Origin: Catenulispora pinistramenti
Lineage (GTDB): Bacteria; Actinomycetota; Actinomycetes; Streptomycetales; Catenulisporaceae
Reading direction: 5' to 3'
Assembly: GCF_018274385.1 (NCBI RefSeq)
Contig: NZ_JAAFYZ010000004.1
Location: 1-64,000 of the forward strand
DNA: 64,000 nt
Under the pieces are notes generated by a model, which was given only the letters and a program-made list of their open reading frames with translations, was not told the DNA's origin and searched no databases. Numbering within the stretch: the first letter of the stretch is position 1; the number at the start of each line of letters is the position of its first letter. The position numbers were made by a program, and so were the translations under genes. This document shows, in pieces, positions 29,534 through 37,654 of the stretch.

Positions 29534-32500
29534 CTAATCATCCCGCAAAAGCACGGCCAGCTGCGTGCGCGATCGGACGCCGAGCTTTCTGTAGACGCCG
29601 GTCAGAACGGATTCGACGGTTTTCACCGACAGGAACAGGTTCGCGGCGATCTCGCGGTTCGGCAGGCCCTCGGTGACCAACGCGACGATGCGCTGCTCCG
29701 CGGCGGTCAGATCCGGCGCCGGTGCCTCGCCGACCACTTCGGCCGGTTCCCACAACGGGGCCTGCGCGCGTCGGAAGACCGCCTCGGCCTGGTCGTGGAA
29801 GTGCCGGGCGGAGGCCGCGCGGCGCCGACGCTTGTCGATGTTCGAGCGGGTCAGCAGGACGCGGCCGCGCTCCAGCGGCAGGCCGAGCGTGCGGAAGGTG
29901 TGGTCGGCGCGGTGCAGGAGGGCTTCGGCGCGCGGGTGATCGCCTTGCGCCGCCTTGAGGACCGCGTCCGCGCGGTCCAACGTGGCCAGGACTCCGCGCC
30001 GTCGCAACCGCTCGGCTTCGCGCCGGGCGTCGGCTATCACGGCTGCGGCTTCGTCGCCTTGGCCGAGCGTCACCAGCACTTCGGCCAGGTCGGCGTGGAA
30101 GCGTACGGCTGACGGGTCGACGAGGCCCTGCTCCTCTACCAGGGTCCTGACTCGCTGGAGATCGTCGGCCGCCGCGGGGGTGTCGCGCAACAGGACGTGA
30201 ACCATGCCGGACAAAGCGAGGCAGCGCGTGAGGAAGATCTGGTCCTGCTCCTGCGCCGAGGCGGCGGTCCCCCGCTCGGCGAGGCGCAGTGCCTCCTCCA
30301 GCGTGCCGCCGGCCAACTGCGCCAGCGCGGATGTGAAGAACGCCGGGCCGGGGGAGGCGCGCTCGGCGCCCGGGAGCTCTTCGAGCCGGCGTGCGTTCCG
30401 GATCGCGGCGGCCCCGTGCCCCGCCCGCGCGTCGATCTCCACGGACCCGCGCAACAGCAGCGCGCGGTCGGCGTGGCTGCCGCTGCGCTCGGCGTGCGGC
30501 GTGAGCTGGCGGAGGTGGTGGCGCGCCTCGTCGAGCTGGTCGGCGAAGAGCGCGAAGCGGACCGACAGCCAGCGCGGGGAGTTGAGCAGCGCGCCGGGCA
30601 CCGGATCGGAGCTGAGCGCGAGTGCGCGGCGCAGCACGCGCGGGTAGGACGGCTCGCCGAGCAGCTGCTCGATGCGCGCGAGCATGACCAGCGCCGCCGC
30701 CCGCGACTCAGGATTCTGCGAGAGCTCGGCGGCCCGCACCGCGGCCCGGGCGGCATCATGCGCGCGCCGGTTGTCGCCCAGCGCGAGGTGCGCGTGCCAG
30801 GCGACCCGCAGATGCACAGCGGAGAGCAGCGCCGGATCCGCGGCCGCCTCGGCATCGGCCAACGCCCGGCCGAGGAGGTCATCGAGCCCGCCCACGGCCT
30901 GCCCGGCGGCATCCACGACCGCGAGCCGAGCCCGCGCGCGAGCCAGATGATCGGACTCGGTGCGATCAAGCCGCGTGACGGCGGTGCGGGCCAGGTGCGG
31001 GCGGCCGGCGGCTGCGGCGTCGGTGGCGGCGGCCAGGAGGAGGGCCGAGACGGCGGTGGGGCTGGGGTTGGGTGGTGAGGTCGGCGGGATCGCCGGTTCG
31101 GGCTGTTGCTCGGCGGTGGGGGTGGCTGCGGTTTCGTCGCGATGCTGCGCAGGGTGTTGCTGATTGGCGGTGGGCGCGAGGTTGCTGGGCGGAGCCGGTG
31201 GTTTCGCAATTTGCTGCTGCTGCTGCTGCTCGGCGGCGAGTGCGAGGTCGCTGGGCGGAGCTGGTAGTGCGGCGTCGAGGTGCTGGGCAGGCTCGCTTGC
31301 CGCCGAAGCCTGCGCGGGGTCGGCGGCGGTGCGAGGTGAGCGCTCACTGGCAAGCTGCTGATTGGCGGTGGGCGCTGGGTCCCGGGGCGGAACTGGTCGC
31401 GTTGTGGGGGCGGGCTGTTGCTCGGCCGCCGGCTTGTTCGCCGTCCCGCTGACCGGCGCGGGCAGCGGCGCCAGCGATCCGTCCGCCGCGCCCGCCTCAT
31501 CCGCGTTACCCGTCTCACTTGCCTCATCCCGGGCCGGCATCATCTCCGCCGCCAGCAGCCACAACTCCGCCGCCCGTCCCGGGTCCCCGCGCCGTCGCAC
31601 TGCTCGCGCCGCGGCTGCCAGCTCGGATGCGACCCCCAGATCCGGGTGGTCGCGGGCGGCTGAGGCCCGGTGCCATAGGCGCGCTGTGGAGTCGGTTGCT
31701 GTTTCGGCCAGAAGTAGGTGCACTGTGCGGAGCGTTTCTTGTGATGCGTCGGCGAGGACCGTGTCGCGGACCGCGGTGGCTGGGAAGGAAACCGTTCCGT
31801 GGACGTCGACCGCGATCAGTCCCGCCTGCTCCGCGCAGGCCAGTGCTTCCAATGTGTCCGGTCCTGCCGTGCGGCGCAGTGTCGGTATCGAGGGGTCGGC
31901 GGCGAGTGCGGTGATCAGGAGTGTGCGCCAGATGCCGTCCGGCGTCGGCAGTTCGTCGATCCAGCCGCGGACGCAGCGCCGTGCCGCTGTCGGGGTCGTC
32001 ACCACGTCCAGTGCGCCGGATGACGCGTCCAGGCCGCGTGCGATCTCGACCGTCAGGCGCGCGTTGCCGCCGGCCGCCGCGTGGACGCGGGCCGCGACGC
32101 GGAGGCCGATTCCGCGTTCCTGGAGCAGGGTCGCGGTCTGTTCGGCGGTGAGTGCGGGGACCGGTAGTTCGATGGCGTCGCGGCCGAGGAAGTCCACCGG
32201 GCCGCCGGGGCGGGTCGCCGCTACGACGGGGATTCCGTGGCGTGCGAGGTAGGCCAGGGCGTCGAGGCTGTCCGGGTCCCACCATTGGGTGTCGTCGGCT
32301 AACAGCAGGACGCGCTTGGTGGGTGGCGGCGCCGAATCCACGCATGCCTTTGCGGCTAAGCGGATCGCCACGCGGTCTGGTCGGCCGGGTATTCGGCGGA
32401 GCGCCTGGCGTACCGCTTCCAGCCAGAGGGCGGGGAGGCCGGGTGCTTCGCAGAGGAGGTCGGCGAGGGCGGCGAAGGGGACTTCGTGGTCGGTGGGGGC

Positions 32501-32662
32501 GGCGGTGAGCCAGATGACGTGGTCTTCGCGGGTGATCCAGGGCTCTGCGACCGCGTCCAGGAGGGCCGACTTGCCGCGGCCCGGCGGTGCCGACAGGACC
32601 GTGGGGGCGCCGTCGGCGGCGCGTGCGGCCAGGTCGGCGACGAGCTCCCGGTGCCCGATCAT
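29534..32662 (-). CDS. Large ATP-binding LuxR-family (LAL) regulator
   Basis: A 1042-residue regulator of the MalT/LAL type. A P-loop lies at residues 25-32 (APPGRGKS), Walker B in RVLLLADDTQWWDPDSLDAL, a winged-helix/AAA region runs to about 375, TPR-like helical repeats span about 540-960, and a C-terminal LuxR helix-turn-helix (LTAAEQRIVALVTEG to TVESVLTGVYRKLGVRSR) ends the protein. Between the ATPase and TPR parts, residues about 380-535 are a Pro/Ala/Gln-rich low-complexity linker with glutamine runs. LALs activate transcription after ATP and ligand binding. Its place between two catabolic islands suggests it governs one of them. The ATG at 32662 follows AAGGAC; an in-frame upstream start at 32794 is less likely. 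Confidence 0.88.
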   Translation of the reverse strand: MIGHRELVADLAARAADGAPTVLSAPPGRGKSALLDAVAEPWITREDHVIWLTAAPTDHEVPFAALADLLCEAPGLPALWLEAVRQALRRIPGRPDRVAIRLAAKACVDSAPPPTKRVLLLADDTQWWDPDSLDALAYLARHGIPVVAATRPGGPVDFLGRDAIELPVPALTAEQTATLLQERGIGLRVAARVHAAAGGNARLTVEIARGLDASSGALDVVTTPTAARRCVRGWIDELPTPDGIWRTLLITALAADPSIPTLRRTAGPDTLEALACAEQAGLIAVDVHGTVSFPATAVRDTVLADASQETLRTVHLLLAETATDSTARLWHRASAARDHPDLGVASELAAAARAVRRRGDPGRAAELWLLAAEMMPARDEASETGNADEAGAADGSLAPLPAPVSGTANKPAAEQQPAPTTRPVPPRDPAPTANQQLASERSPRTAADPAQASAASEPAQHLDAALPAPPSDLALAAEQQQQQQIAKPPAPPSNLAPTANQQHPAQHRDETAATPTAEQQPEPAIPPTSPPNPSPTAVSALLLAAATDAAAAGRPHLARTAVTRLDRTESDHLARARARLAVVDAAGQAVGGLDDLLGRALADAEAAADPALLSAVHLRVAWHAHLALGDNRRAHDAARAAVRAAELSQNPESRAAALVMLARIEQLLGEPSYPRVLRRALALSSDPVPGALLNSPRWLSVRFALFADQLDEARHHLRQLTPHAERSGSHADRALLLRGSVEIDARAGHGAAAIRNARRLEELPGAERASPGPAFFTSALAQLAGGTLEEALRLAERGTAASAQEQDQIFLTRCLALSGMVHVLLRDTPAAADDLQRVRTLVEEQGLVDPSAVRFHADLAEVLVTLGQGDEAAAVIADARREAERLRRRGVLATLDRADAVLKAAQGDHPRAEALLHRADHTFRTLGLPLERGRVLLTRSNIDKRRRRAASARHFHDQAEAVFRRAQAPLWEPAEVVGEAPAPDLTAAEQRIVALVTEGLPNREIAANLFLSVKTVESVLTGVYRKLGVRSRTQLAVLLRDD

Positions 32663-33059
32663 GTCAAGTCCTTGGCGGTCGCGATGCCGGTGACGGCCGC
32701 GGGTGCCGGATCCGGCGGGGTGCGGCGGTCGTTCGGGGAAGATTACGCCGTGATTGTCGTCGGTCACAAGGGGTCCCGTTGTGTTTCCAGCCACGCCACT
32801 GTGATTGAGAGCCGGCTATGAAGCGACACATCAAGGGTTTCCCCAGATGCGGCTCCGCCTGCACGGTGTGCAGCCTACGGAAACGCGGATTTTGTGCGAC
32901 CGCATAAACGCCGTCGGAAACGCCGCCCCGACGGGGTGGAGGCGGCGAACGCGGCGCCACGTTGTTGGACGACGTGGCGGCGTTAAGTGATCAGCTCTCT
33001 GCGACCGAGCGCGGCTCCGGCTCCCTCAAGCCGGATCCGCGCTCGTCGTCGGGCGGCTG
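32663..33059. other. 397-bp gap: luxR promoter region and operon-end hairpins
   Basis: No gene is visible. The luxR-proximal half must hold that gene's promoter, but I see no clear operator. The far half holds a strong terminator (33007-33044) and weaker dyads, including AACGC...GCCACGT with ACGTGGCGGCGTT at about 32949-32985. Confidence 0.5.
33007..33044 (-). terminator. Strong terminator hairpin at the end of island B operon
   Basis: Sixteen-base arms (GAGCGCGGCTCCGGCT and AGCCGGATCCGCGCTC) pair with a single mismatch around a six-base loop, 15 bp past the isomerase stop on the minus strand. Confidence 0.75.
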
Positions 33060-33890
33060 TCAGATCCCCGAGGCGGCGCTGACCGCCTCGTGGCGGGCGC
33101 GGACGGTGGCGATGGTCTGGTCGCCGTCCGCGTCCCAGATCTCCTGGTTGAAGATCTCCACCTCGGCGGAGCCGGTCCAGCCCGCGGCGGTCACCAGCCG
33201 GCGCATCCGCGCGAAGTCGATGTGGCCGTCGCCGACGTGGCCGCGGCCCAGCAGCATGTCGGCCGGCAGCGGCACGACCCAGTCGCACTCCTGGTAGGAG
33301 TGGATGCGATTGCCCTTGCCGGCGCGGGCGATCGACGCCTCAAGCTCCGGGTCCCACCACACGTGGTAGGTGTCGACCACGACGCCCACCCGCTCGGCCG
33401 GGAACGCCTCGGCGATGTCCAGCGCCTGCCCGAGCGTGGAGACCACGGCGCGGTCCGCGCAGAACATCGGGTGCAGCGGCTCGATCGCCAGCTTCACACC
33501 GTGCTCGCCGGCGAACGGCGCGAGGTCGGCGATGCTCTCGGCGACCGCGGTGCGGGCGGCGGGCAGGTCCTTGGAGCCGAGCGGGAGGCCGCCGACCACG
33601 AGGACCAGGACGTCGGTGCCGACACCGGCCGCTTCCAGGACCGCCTGCCGGTTGTCGGCGAGGGCGGCGGCCCGGTCCTCGGCGGAGGTCGCGGTCAGGA
33701 AGCCGCCGCGGCACAGGCTGGTGACTTCGATCCCTGATCCGCGCACGATCTTCGCGGCGGCCTCGATGCCGATCTCCTGGACCCGGTCGCGCCACAGGCC
33801 GATCGCGGGGACGCCGCCCCGGACGCAGCCGTCGACGGCTTCGGCGAGGGTCAGGCGCTTCACGGTGGCCTGGTTCAGGGAGAGCTTCAC
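33060..33890 (-). CDS. Sugar phosphate isomerase/epimerase (TIM barrel)
   Basis: A 276-residue xylose-isomerase-like barrel: MKLSLNQATVKRLTLAEAV, then GLWRDRVQEIG, LAIEPLHPMFCADRAV (Glu ligand), VGVVVDTYHVWWDPEL (Asp, His) and GSAEVEIFNQEIW (Glu). It closes the operon made of Gfo/Idh, DUF993 and this gene, and probably converts the keto intermediate formed by the oxidoreductase. The GTG at 33890 overlaps the stop of a small ORF by GTGA. A strong terminator follows 15 bp downstream. Confidence 0.87.
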   Translation of the reverse strand: MKLSLNQATVKRLTLAEAVDGCVRGGVPAIGLWRDRVQEIGIEAAAKIVRGSGIEVTSLCRGGFLTATSAEDRAAALADNRQAVLEAAGVGTDVLVLVVGGLPLGSKDLPAARTAVAESIADLAPFAGEHGVKLAIEPLHPMFCADRAVVSTLGQALDIAEAFPAERVGVVVDTYHVWWDPELEASIARAGKGNRIHSYQECDWVVPLPADMLLGRGHVGDGHIDFARMRRLVTAAGWTGSAEVEIFNQEIWDADGDQTIATVRARHEAVSAASGI

Positions 33891-34093
33891 GCGGTCACCG
33901 CCAGGGGTGCGATAGTCAGTAGACTGATATCGGTGCCGATGAACAGGCGCTCGCGCGGGCTCATGCCATCGCTGGCGCTGGCGCTGACACGGATGCTGTT
34001 GTTGTTGCGAGCGGGGCCGGCGGCTGAGTCCGAGCCGGCGGCCGAGTTCGGGCCGGCGGCCGAGTCCGGGCCGAGCGGCGCGCGCGAGTTCAC
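33887..34093 (-). CDS. Small ORF between DUF993 and isomerase genes, doubtful
   Basis: A 68-residue ORF whose GTG overlaps the DUF993 stop (GTGA) and whose TGA overlaps the isomerase GTG. This double coupling would explain an otherwise uncovered 200-bp gap in a tight operon. The protein begins with three DSAAGP-like repeats from an 18-bp tandem repeat and then has SIRVSASASDG and a hydrophobic end. I recognise no family. It may instead be a spacer with an internal promoter, because a dyad lies near 33916. Confidence 0.3.
   Translation of the reverse strand: MNSRAPLGPDSAAGPNSAAGSDSAAGPARNNNSIRVSASASDGMSPRERLFIGTDISLLTIAPLAVTA
33914..33930. promoter_or_regulatory. Dyad in front of the island B isomerase
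   Basis: TCAGT-AG-ACTGA is a perfect spaced palindrome inside an AT-richer stretch, 25 bp upstream of the isomerase GTG. It may be an internal operator or promoter. Confidence 0.3.
34016..34069. repeat. Three 18-bp tandem repeats
   Basis: Three units of GCCGGCGGCCGAGTCCGG type (34016-34033, 34034-34051, 34052-34069) differ at two or three positions each. They lie in the gap between the DUF993 and isomerase genes and encode Ala-rich hexapeptides in the small ORF. Confidence 0.6.
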
Positions 34094-35166
34094 GAGACCA
34101 CTGCCTGGAAGCGCGCGGCGGCCGACTCCGGGTCGTCGATGACCCCGGCGATCTCCGCCAGCCGCAACAGTTCCGTCAGGTGCGCCGCGTCGCGGGCCGT
34201 CTCCAGGCCGCCGACCATGCGGAAGTGGTCCTGGTGGCCGTTCAGGTAGGCGAGGAAGACCAGGCCCGTCTTGTAGTTGAAGGTCGGCCTCTCGAAGATG
34301 TGCCGGGACAGCTCGACGGTCGGCGTCATCAGCCGGTCGTAGGCGTCCAGGTCGCCGCGGTCCAGTGCTTGCAGGGCCTGCGAGGCGGGGCGGGCGATGC
34401 CGTCGAAGATGCCGAGCAGGGCGTCCGAGTGGCCGTGCTCGTCGCCCTTGATGAGGTCGGGGTAGTTGAAGTCGTCGCCGGTGTAGAGGCGGACGCCTTC
34501 GGGCAGGCGGCGGCGCAGTTCGAGCTCGTAGTCGGCGTTCAGGAGGGAGACCTTGATGCCGTCGACCTTCGCCGGGTCGGCGTTGATCAGGTCCAGGACC
34601 GTGTCCATCGCCGTCGGGATGTCGGACGAGCCCCAGTAGCCGGCCAGCGCCGGGTCGAACATGTCGCCCAGCCAGTGCAGGATCACCGGGTTCGAGGCCT
34701 GATTCAGCAGCGATCCGTAGACGGTCAGGTAGTCCTCCGCCGACTTCGCCGAAGCCGCCATCGCGCGGCTCGCCATCAGGATGACGCGCGCTCCGGCGCC
34801 CTCGACCACGCCGAGCTGTTCCTCGTACGCGGCCTGGATGTCAGGGAGCGGATGTGCACCGGCGGCGAGCTGGTCGGTGCCCGCACCACACGCCAGCAGC
34901 GACGGCACGTTCGCCGCGTCCACCGCCTTCGCCGCCGCGCCGCTGCGCCGGATCAGCTCCTGGGTGGCCGGCCAGTCCAGTCCCATGCCGCGCTGCGCGG
35001 TGTCCATGGCGTCGGCGATGCCGAAGCCGAGCGACCACAGGTGCTCGCGGAAGCGCAGGGTGGCGTCCCAGTCCAGGACCGCGGGCCGGCCGGGGCCGTT
35101 GTCGGCGTTCGGGTCCGCCACGACGTGCGCGGCGGCGTACACGACCCGCGAGGTGAAGCCGGTCAT
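34090..35166 (-). CDS. DUF993 dihydrodipicolinate-synthase-like TIM barrel
   Basis: A 358-residue protein starting MTGFTSRVVYAAAHVVADP, the family's usual beginning. Alternatively, a GTG at 35178 overlaps the Gfo/Idh stop. DUF993 proteins are distantly DHDPS-like barrels. Lys205 in VDGIKVSLLN lies where the Schiff-base lysine of that superfamily falls, so an aldolase or dehydratase on a keto-sugar acid is plausible but unproven. It is the second gene of the island B operon, after the Gfo/Idh oxidoreductase. Confidence 0.85.
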   Translation of the reverse strand: MTGFTSRVVYAAAHVVADPNADNGPGRPAVLDWDATLRFREHLWSLGFGIADAMDTAQRGMGLDWPATQELIRRSGAAAKAVDAANVPSLLACGAGTDQLAAGAHPLPDIQAAYEEQLGVVEGAGARVILMASRAMAASAKSAEDYLTVYGSLLNQASNPVILHWLGDMFDPALAGYWGSSDIPTAMDTVLDLINADPAKVDGIKVSLLNADYELELRRRLPEGVRLYTGDDFNYPDLIKGDEHGHSDALLGIFDGIARPASQALQALDRGDLDAYDRLMTPTVELSRHIFERPTFNYKTGLVFLAYLNGHQDHFRMVGGLETARDAAHLTELLRLAEIAGVIDDPESAAARFQAVVS

Positions 35167-35174
35167 CGCGGTGC

Positions 35175-36335
35175 TCACTTCCCGGTCCGGTCGAGCTCCG
35201 GCACGGCGATCTTGCGGCCCTCGCGCCAGGACTGCGCGCCGAGTTCGGCCAGCTGCACGCCGCGGGCGCCGGCCCACAGGTCGTGGCTGTACGGCGCGTC
35301 GGCGACCAGGTGCGCCAGGAACATCTCCCACTGCACCTTGAAGCCGTTGTCCATGACGGCGTTGTCCGGGACCTCCTGCCACTGCGCGAGGAAGTCCTCG
35401 GTCGCCGGGATGTCCGGGTTCCAGACCGGCTTCGGGGTGGCGGTGCGGTGCTGCGCCTTGCAGTTGCGCAGGCCCGCGACGGCGCTGCCGTGGGTGCCGT
35501 CGATCTGGAACTCGACCAGTTCCTCGCGGTTGACGCGGGTGACCCAGGAGGAGTTCAGCGAGGCGACGATGCCGCCCTGGAGCTCGAAGATCGCGTACGC
35601 CGAGTCGTCGGCGGTGGCCTTGTACTCCCGGCCCTGCTCGTCCCACCGGGCCGGGATGTCGGTGCGGGCCTCGGCGTAGACGCTCTGGACCGGCGCGACC
35701 ACGTGGTCCAGCACGTAACGCCAGTGCGGGAACATGTCCAGGATGATGCCGCCGCCGTCCTCGACCCGGTAGTTCCACGACGGCCGCTGCGCCGGCTGCC
35801 AGTCGCCCTCGAAGACCCAGTAGCCGAACTCGCCGCGGACCGACAGGATGCGGCCGAAGAAGCCGGAGTCCACCAGGCGCTTCAGCTTCAGCAGGCCCGG
35901 CAGGAACAGCTTGTCCTGGACCACGCCGTGCTTGATCCCGGCGTCGTCGGCCAGCTGCGCGAGGCGGATCGCCTCGTGGAGCGTCTCGGCGGTCGGCTTC
36001 TCGGTGTAGATGTGCTTGCCCGCTTCGATCGCCCGGGTGATGGCCGGGACGCGGGCCTGGGTGACCTGCGCGTCGAAGTAGACGGTGACCGACGGGTCGG
36101 CCAGGGCTTCGTCCAGGGAGGTGGTCCACTTGTCCAGGCCGTGCCGGGCGGCCAGCGCCTCGATCTTCTCGGCGTCGCGGCCGACCAGGACCGGCTCGGG
36201 CCAGACCGTGCGGCCGTCGGGCAGGACCAGGCCGCCCTGCTCGCGGATGGCGAGGATGGACCGCAGCAGGTGCTGCCGGTAGCCCATGCGTCCGGTGACG
36301 CCGTTCATAGCTATTCCGATAGTCTCGCGCGTCAT
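35175..36335 (-). CDS. Gfo/Idh/MocA-family oxidoreductase
   Basis: A 386-residue NAD(P)-dependent dehydrogenase. The N-terminal Rossmann part is IGIAMNGVTGRMGYRQHL, with the signature EKP at IYTEKPTAETLHEA (about 112-125). The C-terminal part has a DGGGIILDMFPHWRYVLD segment, with the His/Asp that usually bind the substrate. This family oxidises sugars, inositols and glycosides at a hydroxyl next to the ring. It starts the operon with DUF993 and the isomerase, and its promoter faces the divergent lacI across a gap with a symmetric LacI operator. Confidence 0.9.
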   Translation of the reverse strand: MTRETIGIAMNGVTGRMGYRQHLLRSILAIREQGGLVLPDGRTVWPEPVLVGRDAEKIEALAARHGLDKWTTSLDEALADPSVTVYFDAQVTQARVPAITRAIEAGKHIYTEKPTAETLHEAIRLAQLADDAGIKHGVVQDKLFLPGLLKLKRLVDSGFFGRILSVRGEFGYWVFEGDWQPAQRPSWNYRVEDGGGIILDMFPHWRYVLDHVVAPVQSVYAEARTDIPARWDEQGREYKATADDSAYAIFELQGGIVASLNSSWVTRVNREELVEFQIDGTHGSAVAGLRNCKAQHRTATPKPVWNPDIPATEDFLAQWQEVPDNAVMDNGFKVQWEMFLAHLVADAPYSHDLWAGARGVQLAELGAQSWREGRKIAVPELDRTGK

Positions 36336-36435
36336 CGCTGCTCCCAGGGGGTCTGGCGGTCGGTTTGGGGTGGTCTGCGCGGTTCGCGCGCCGAGGGAGA
36401 TCGATTCGTGATCCGCGGCCGGCCCGGCGGGCGCT

Positions 36436-36449
36436 GGAAAGCGCTTTCC
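36436..36449. promoter_or_regulatory. Symmetric LacI operator between Gfo/Idh and lacI genes
   Basis: GGAAAGCGCTTTCC is a perfect 14-bp palindrome with the CG centre and inner bases of the LacI/GalR consensus. It lies 31 bp before the lacI GTG and 101 bp from the Gfo/Idh start, so it can control both. Confidence 0.75.
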
Positions 36450-36479
36450 GAACCTGCCCCGAGGCGATAGGTTACGAGC

Positions 36480-37619
36480 GTGTCCACGCAGCGGTCAACA
36501 CCCCCGCCGGCCCCGCGCCGTGGCGGCGCCACCCTGCAGCAGGTGGCCGACGCCGCGGGGGTCTCGCTCGCCACCGCTTCGCGGGTGCTGAACGGCAGCA
36601 CCCGGACCGTGAACGCCGAGCTCAGCGAGCACGTGCGCGAGGTCGCCACCCGGCTGCGCTACGTCTCGCACGGCCCGGCCCAGGCCCTGGCCCGGGCCAC
36701 CACGTCGCTGGTCGGGCTGCTGGTCCACGACGTCAACGACCCGTACTTCTCGGCGATCGCCGCCGGCGCGATGCGGGTGGCCCGCGAGCGGGACCTGCTG
36801 GTGATGGTCGCGAACACCTACCGCGACCCCGCGTTGGAACTGGACTACATCACCCGCCTGGGCGCACAGCGGGCCCGGGCGATCCTGGTGGCCGGCTCCC
36901 CGCCGGTGGATCCGGCGCTGGCCGAGCCGTTGCGCGAGCGGCTGTTGGACTACCAGCACGGCGGCGGCCGCGTGGTGACCATCGGCGACCAGGGGCCGGA
37001 GATCGATGCGGTGCTGCCGGCGAACGCCGCCGGCGCCCGCGCGGCGGCGCTGCACCTGACCGCGCTGGGGCACCGGGAGATCGGCCTGGTCGCCGGCCCC
37101 GGCGGGCTGGTGACGATCGCCGACCGCTCCGCCGGCTTCCGGGCCGGCCTGATGGCGAGCGACAACGATCCGCACGGCATCGCGATCGAGGGCGACTTCA
37201 CCCGCGACGGAGGCTACGCCGCGACCCGGCGCCTGCTGACCGAGCACCCCGAGGTGACGGCGCTGTTCGTGATGGCCGACGTGATGGCCGTCGGCGCGCT
37301 GGCCGCGCTGCGGGACGCGGGCCGCCGGGTGCCGGCGGACATCAGCCTGGTCGGCTTCGACGACCTGCCGATCTGCGCCGATCTGGTGCCGGCGTTGACG
37401 ACCGTGCGGGTCGACACCGAGGGCATGGGCGAGCAGGCGATGCGGATGGTGGTGGCCGAGCCCGAGCTTTCCGGGGAGCCGGACGGGGCTGCTTCGGAGG
37501 TTGCTTCGGAGGCGGCTTCGGAGGCGGCTTCGGAGGCGGAAGATCCGTATCGCGGGCGCACGGTCGTGCACAGCGCCACGGAACTCGTCGTTCGGGGGAG
37601 CACCGGGCCGGTGACCTGA
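36480..37619 (+). CDS. LacI-family transcriptional regulator (island B)
   Basis: A 379-residue repressor with helix-turn-helix ATLQQVADAAGVSLATASRVLNG (17-39) and the ligand domain from VGLLVHDVNDPYFSAI to ELVVRGS. Near the C-terminus, four copies of a 12-bp repeat insert VASEAASEAASEAE after the last conserved ligand-domain strand, a feature not needed by the family. The GTG start is short of a good ribosome binding site. It likely represses the divergent Gfo/Idh-DUF993-isomerase operon and itself through the operator at 36436, and perhaps the EamA transporter behind it. Confidence 0.9.
   Translation: MSTQRSTPPPAPRRGGATLQQVADAAGVSLATASRVLNGSTRTVNAELSEHVREVATRLRYVSHGPAQALARATTSLVGLLVHDVNDPYFSAIAAGAMRVARERDLLVMVANTYRDPALELDYITRLGAQRARAILVAGSPPVDPALAEPLRERLLDYQHGGGRVVTIGDQGPEIDAVLPANAAGARAAALHLTALGHREIGLVAGPGGLVTIADRSAGFRAGLMASDNDPHGIAIEGDFTRDGGYAATRRLLTEHPEVTALFVMADVMAVGALAALRDAGRRVPADISLVGFDDLPICADLVPALTTVRVDTEGMGEQAMRMVVAEPELSGEPDGAASEVASEAASEAASEAEDPYRGRTVVHSATELVVRGSTGPVT
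37491..37538. repeat. Four 12-bp tandem repeats inside lacI
   Basis: GCTTCGGAGGCG units (37491-37538) repeat four times, with a TT for CG change in the first. They encode Ala-Ser-Glu-Ala/Val blocks near the LacI C-terminus, so copy-number change keeps the frame. Confidence 0.85.
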
Positions 37620-37654
37620 GCCGGTTCGCAGCACACGTATATAAGGGTGGGGAT

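Noticed and set aside
34180-35679. A 499-codon plus-strand frame over DUF993 and Gfo/Idh.
   Set aside because: High-GC shadow of two clear minus-strand genes; repeated short Val/Arg/Gly blocks and no start signal.
37491-37538. Tandem 12-bp units as a possible CRISPR array.
   Set aside because: Units abut with no spacers, are in frame in lacI, and no cas gene is present.
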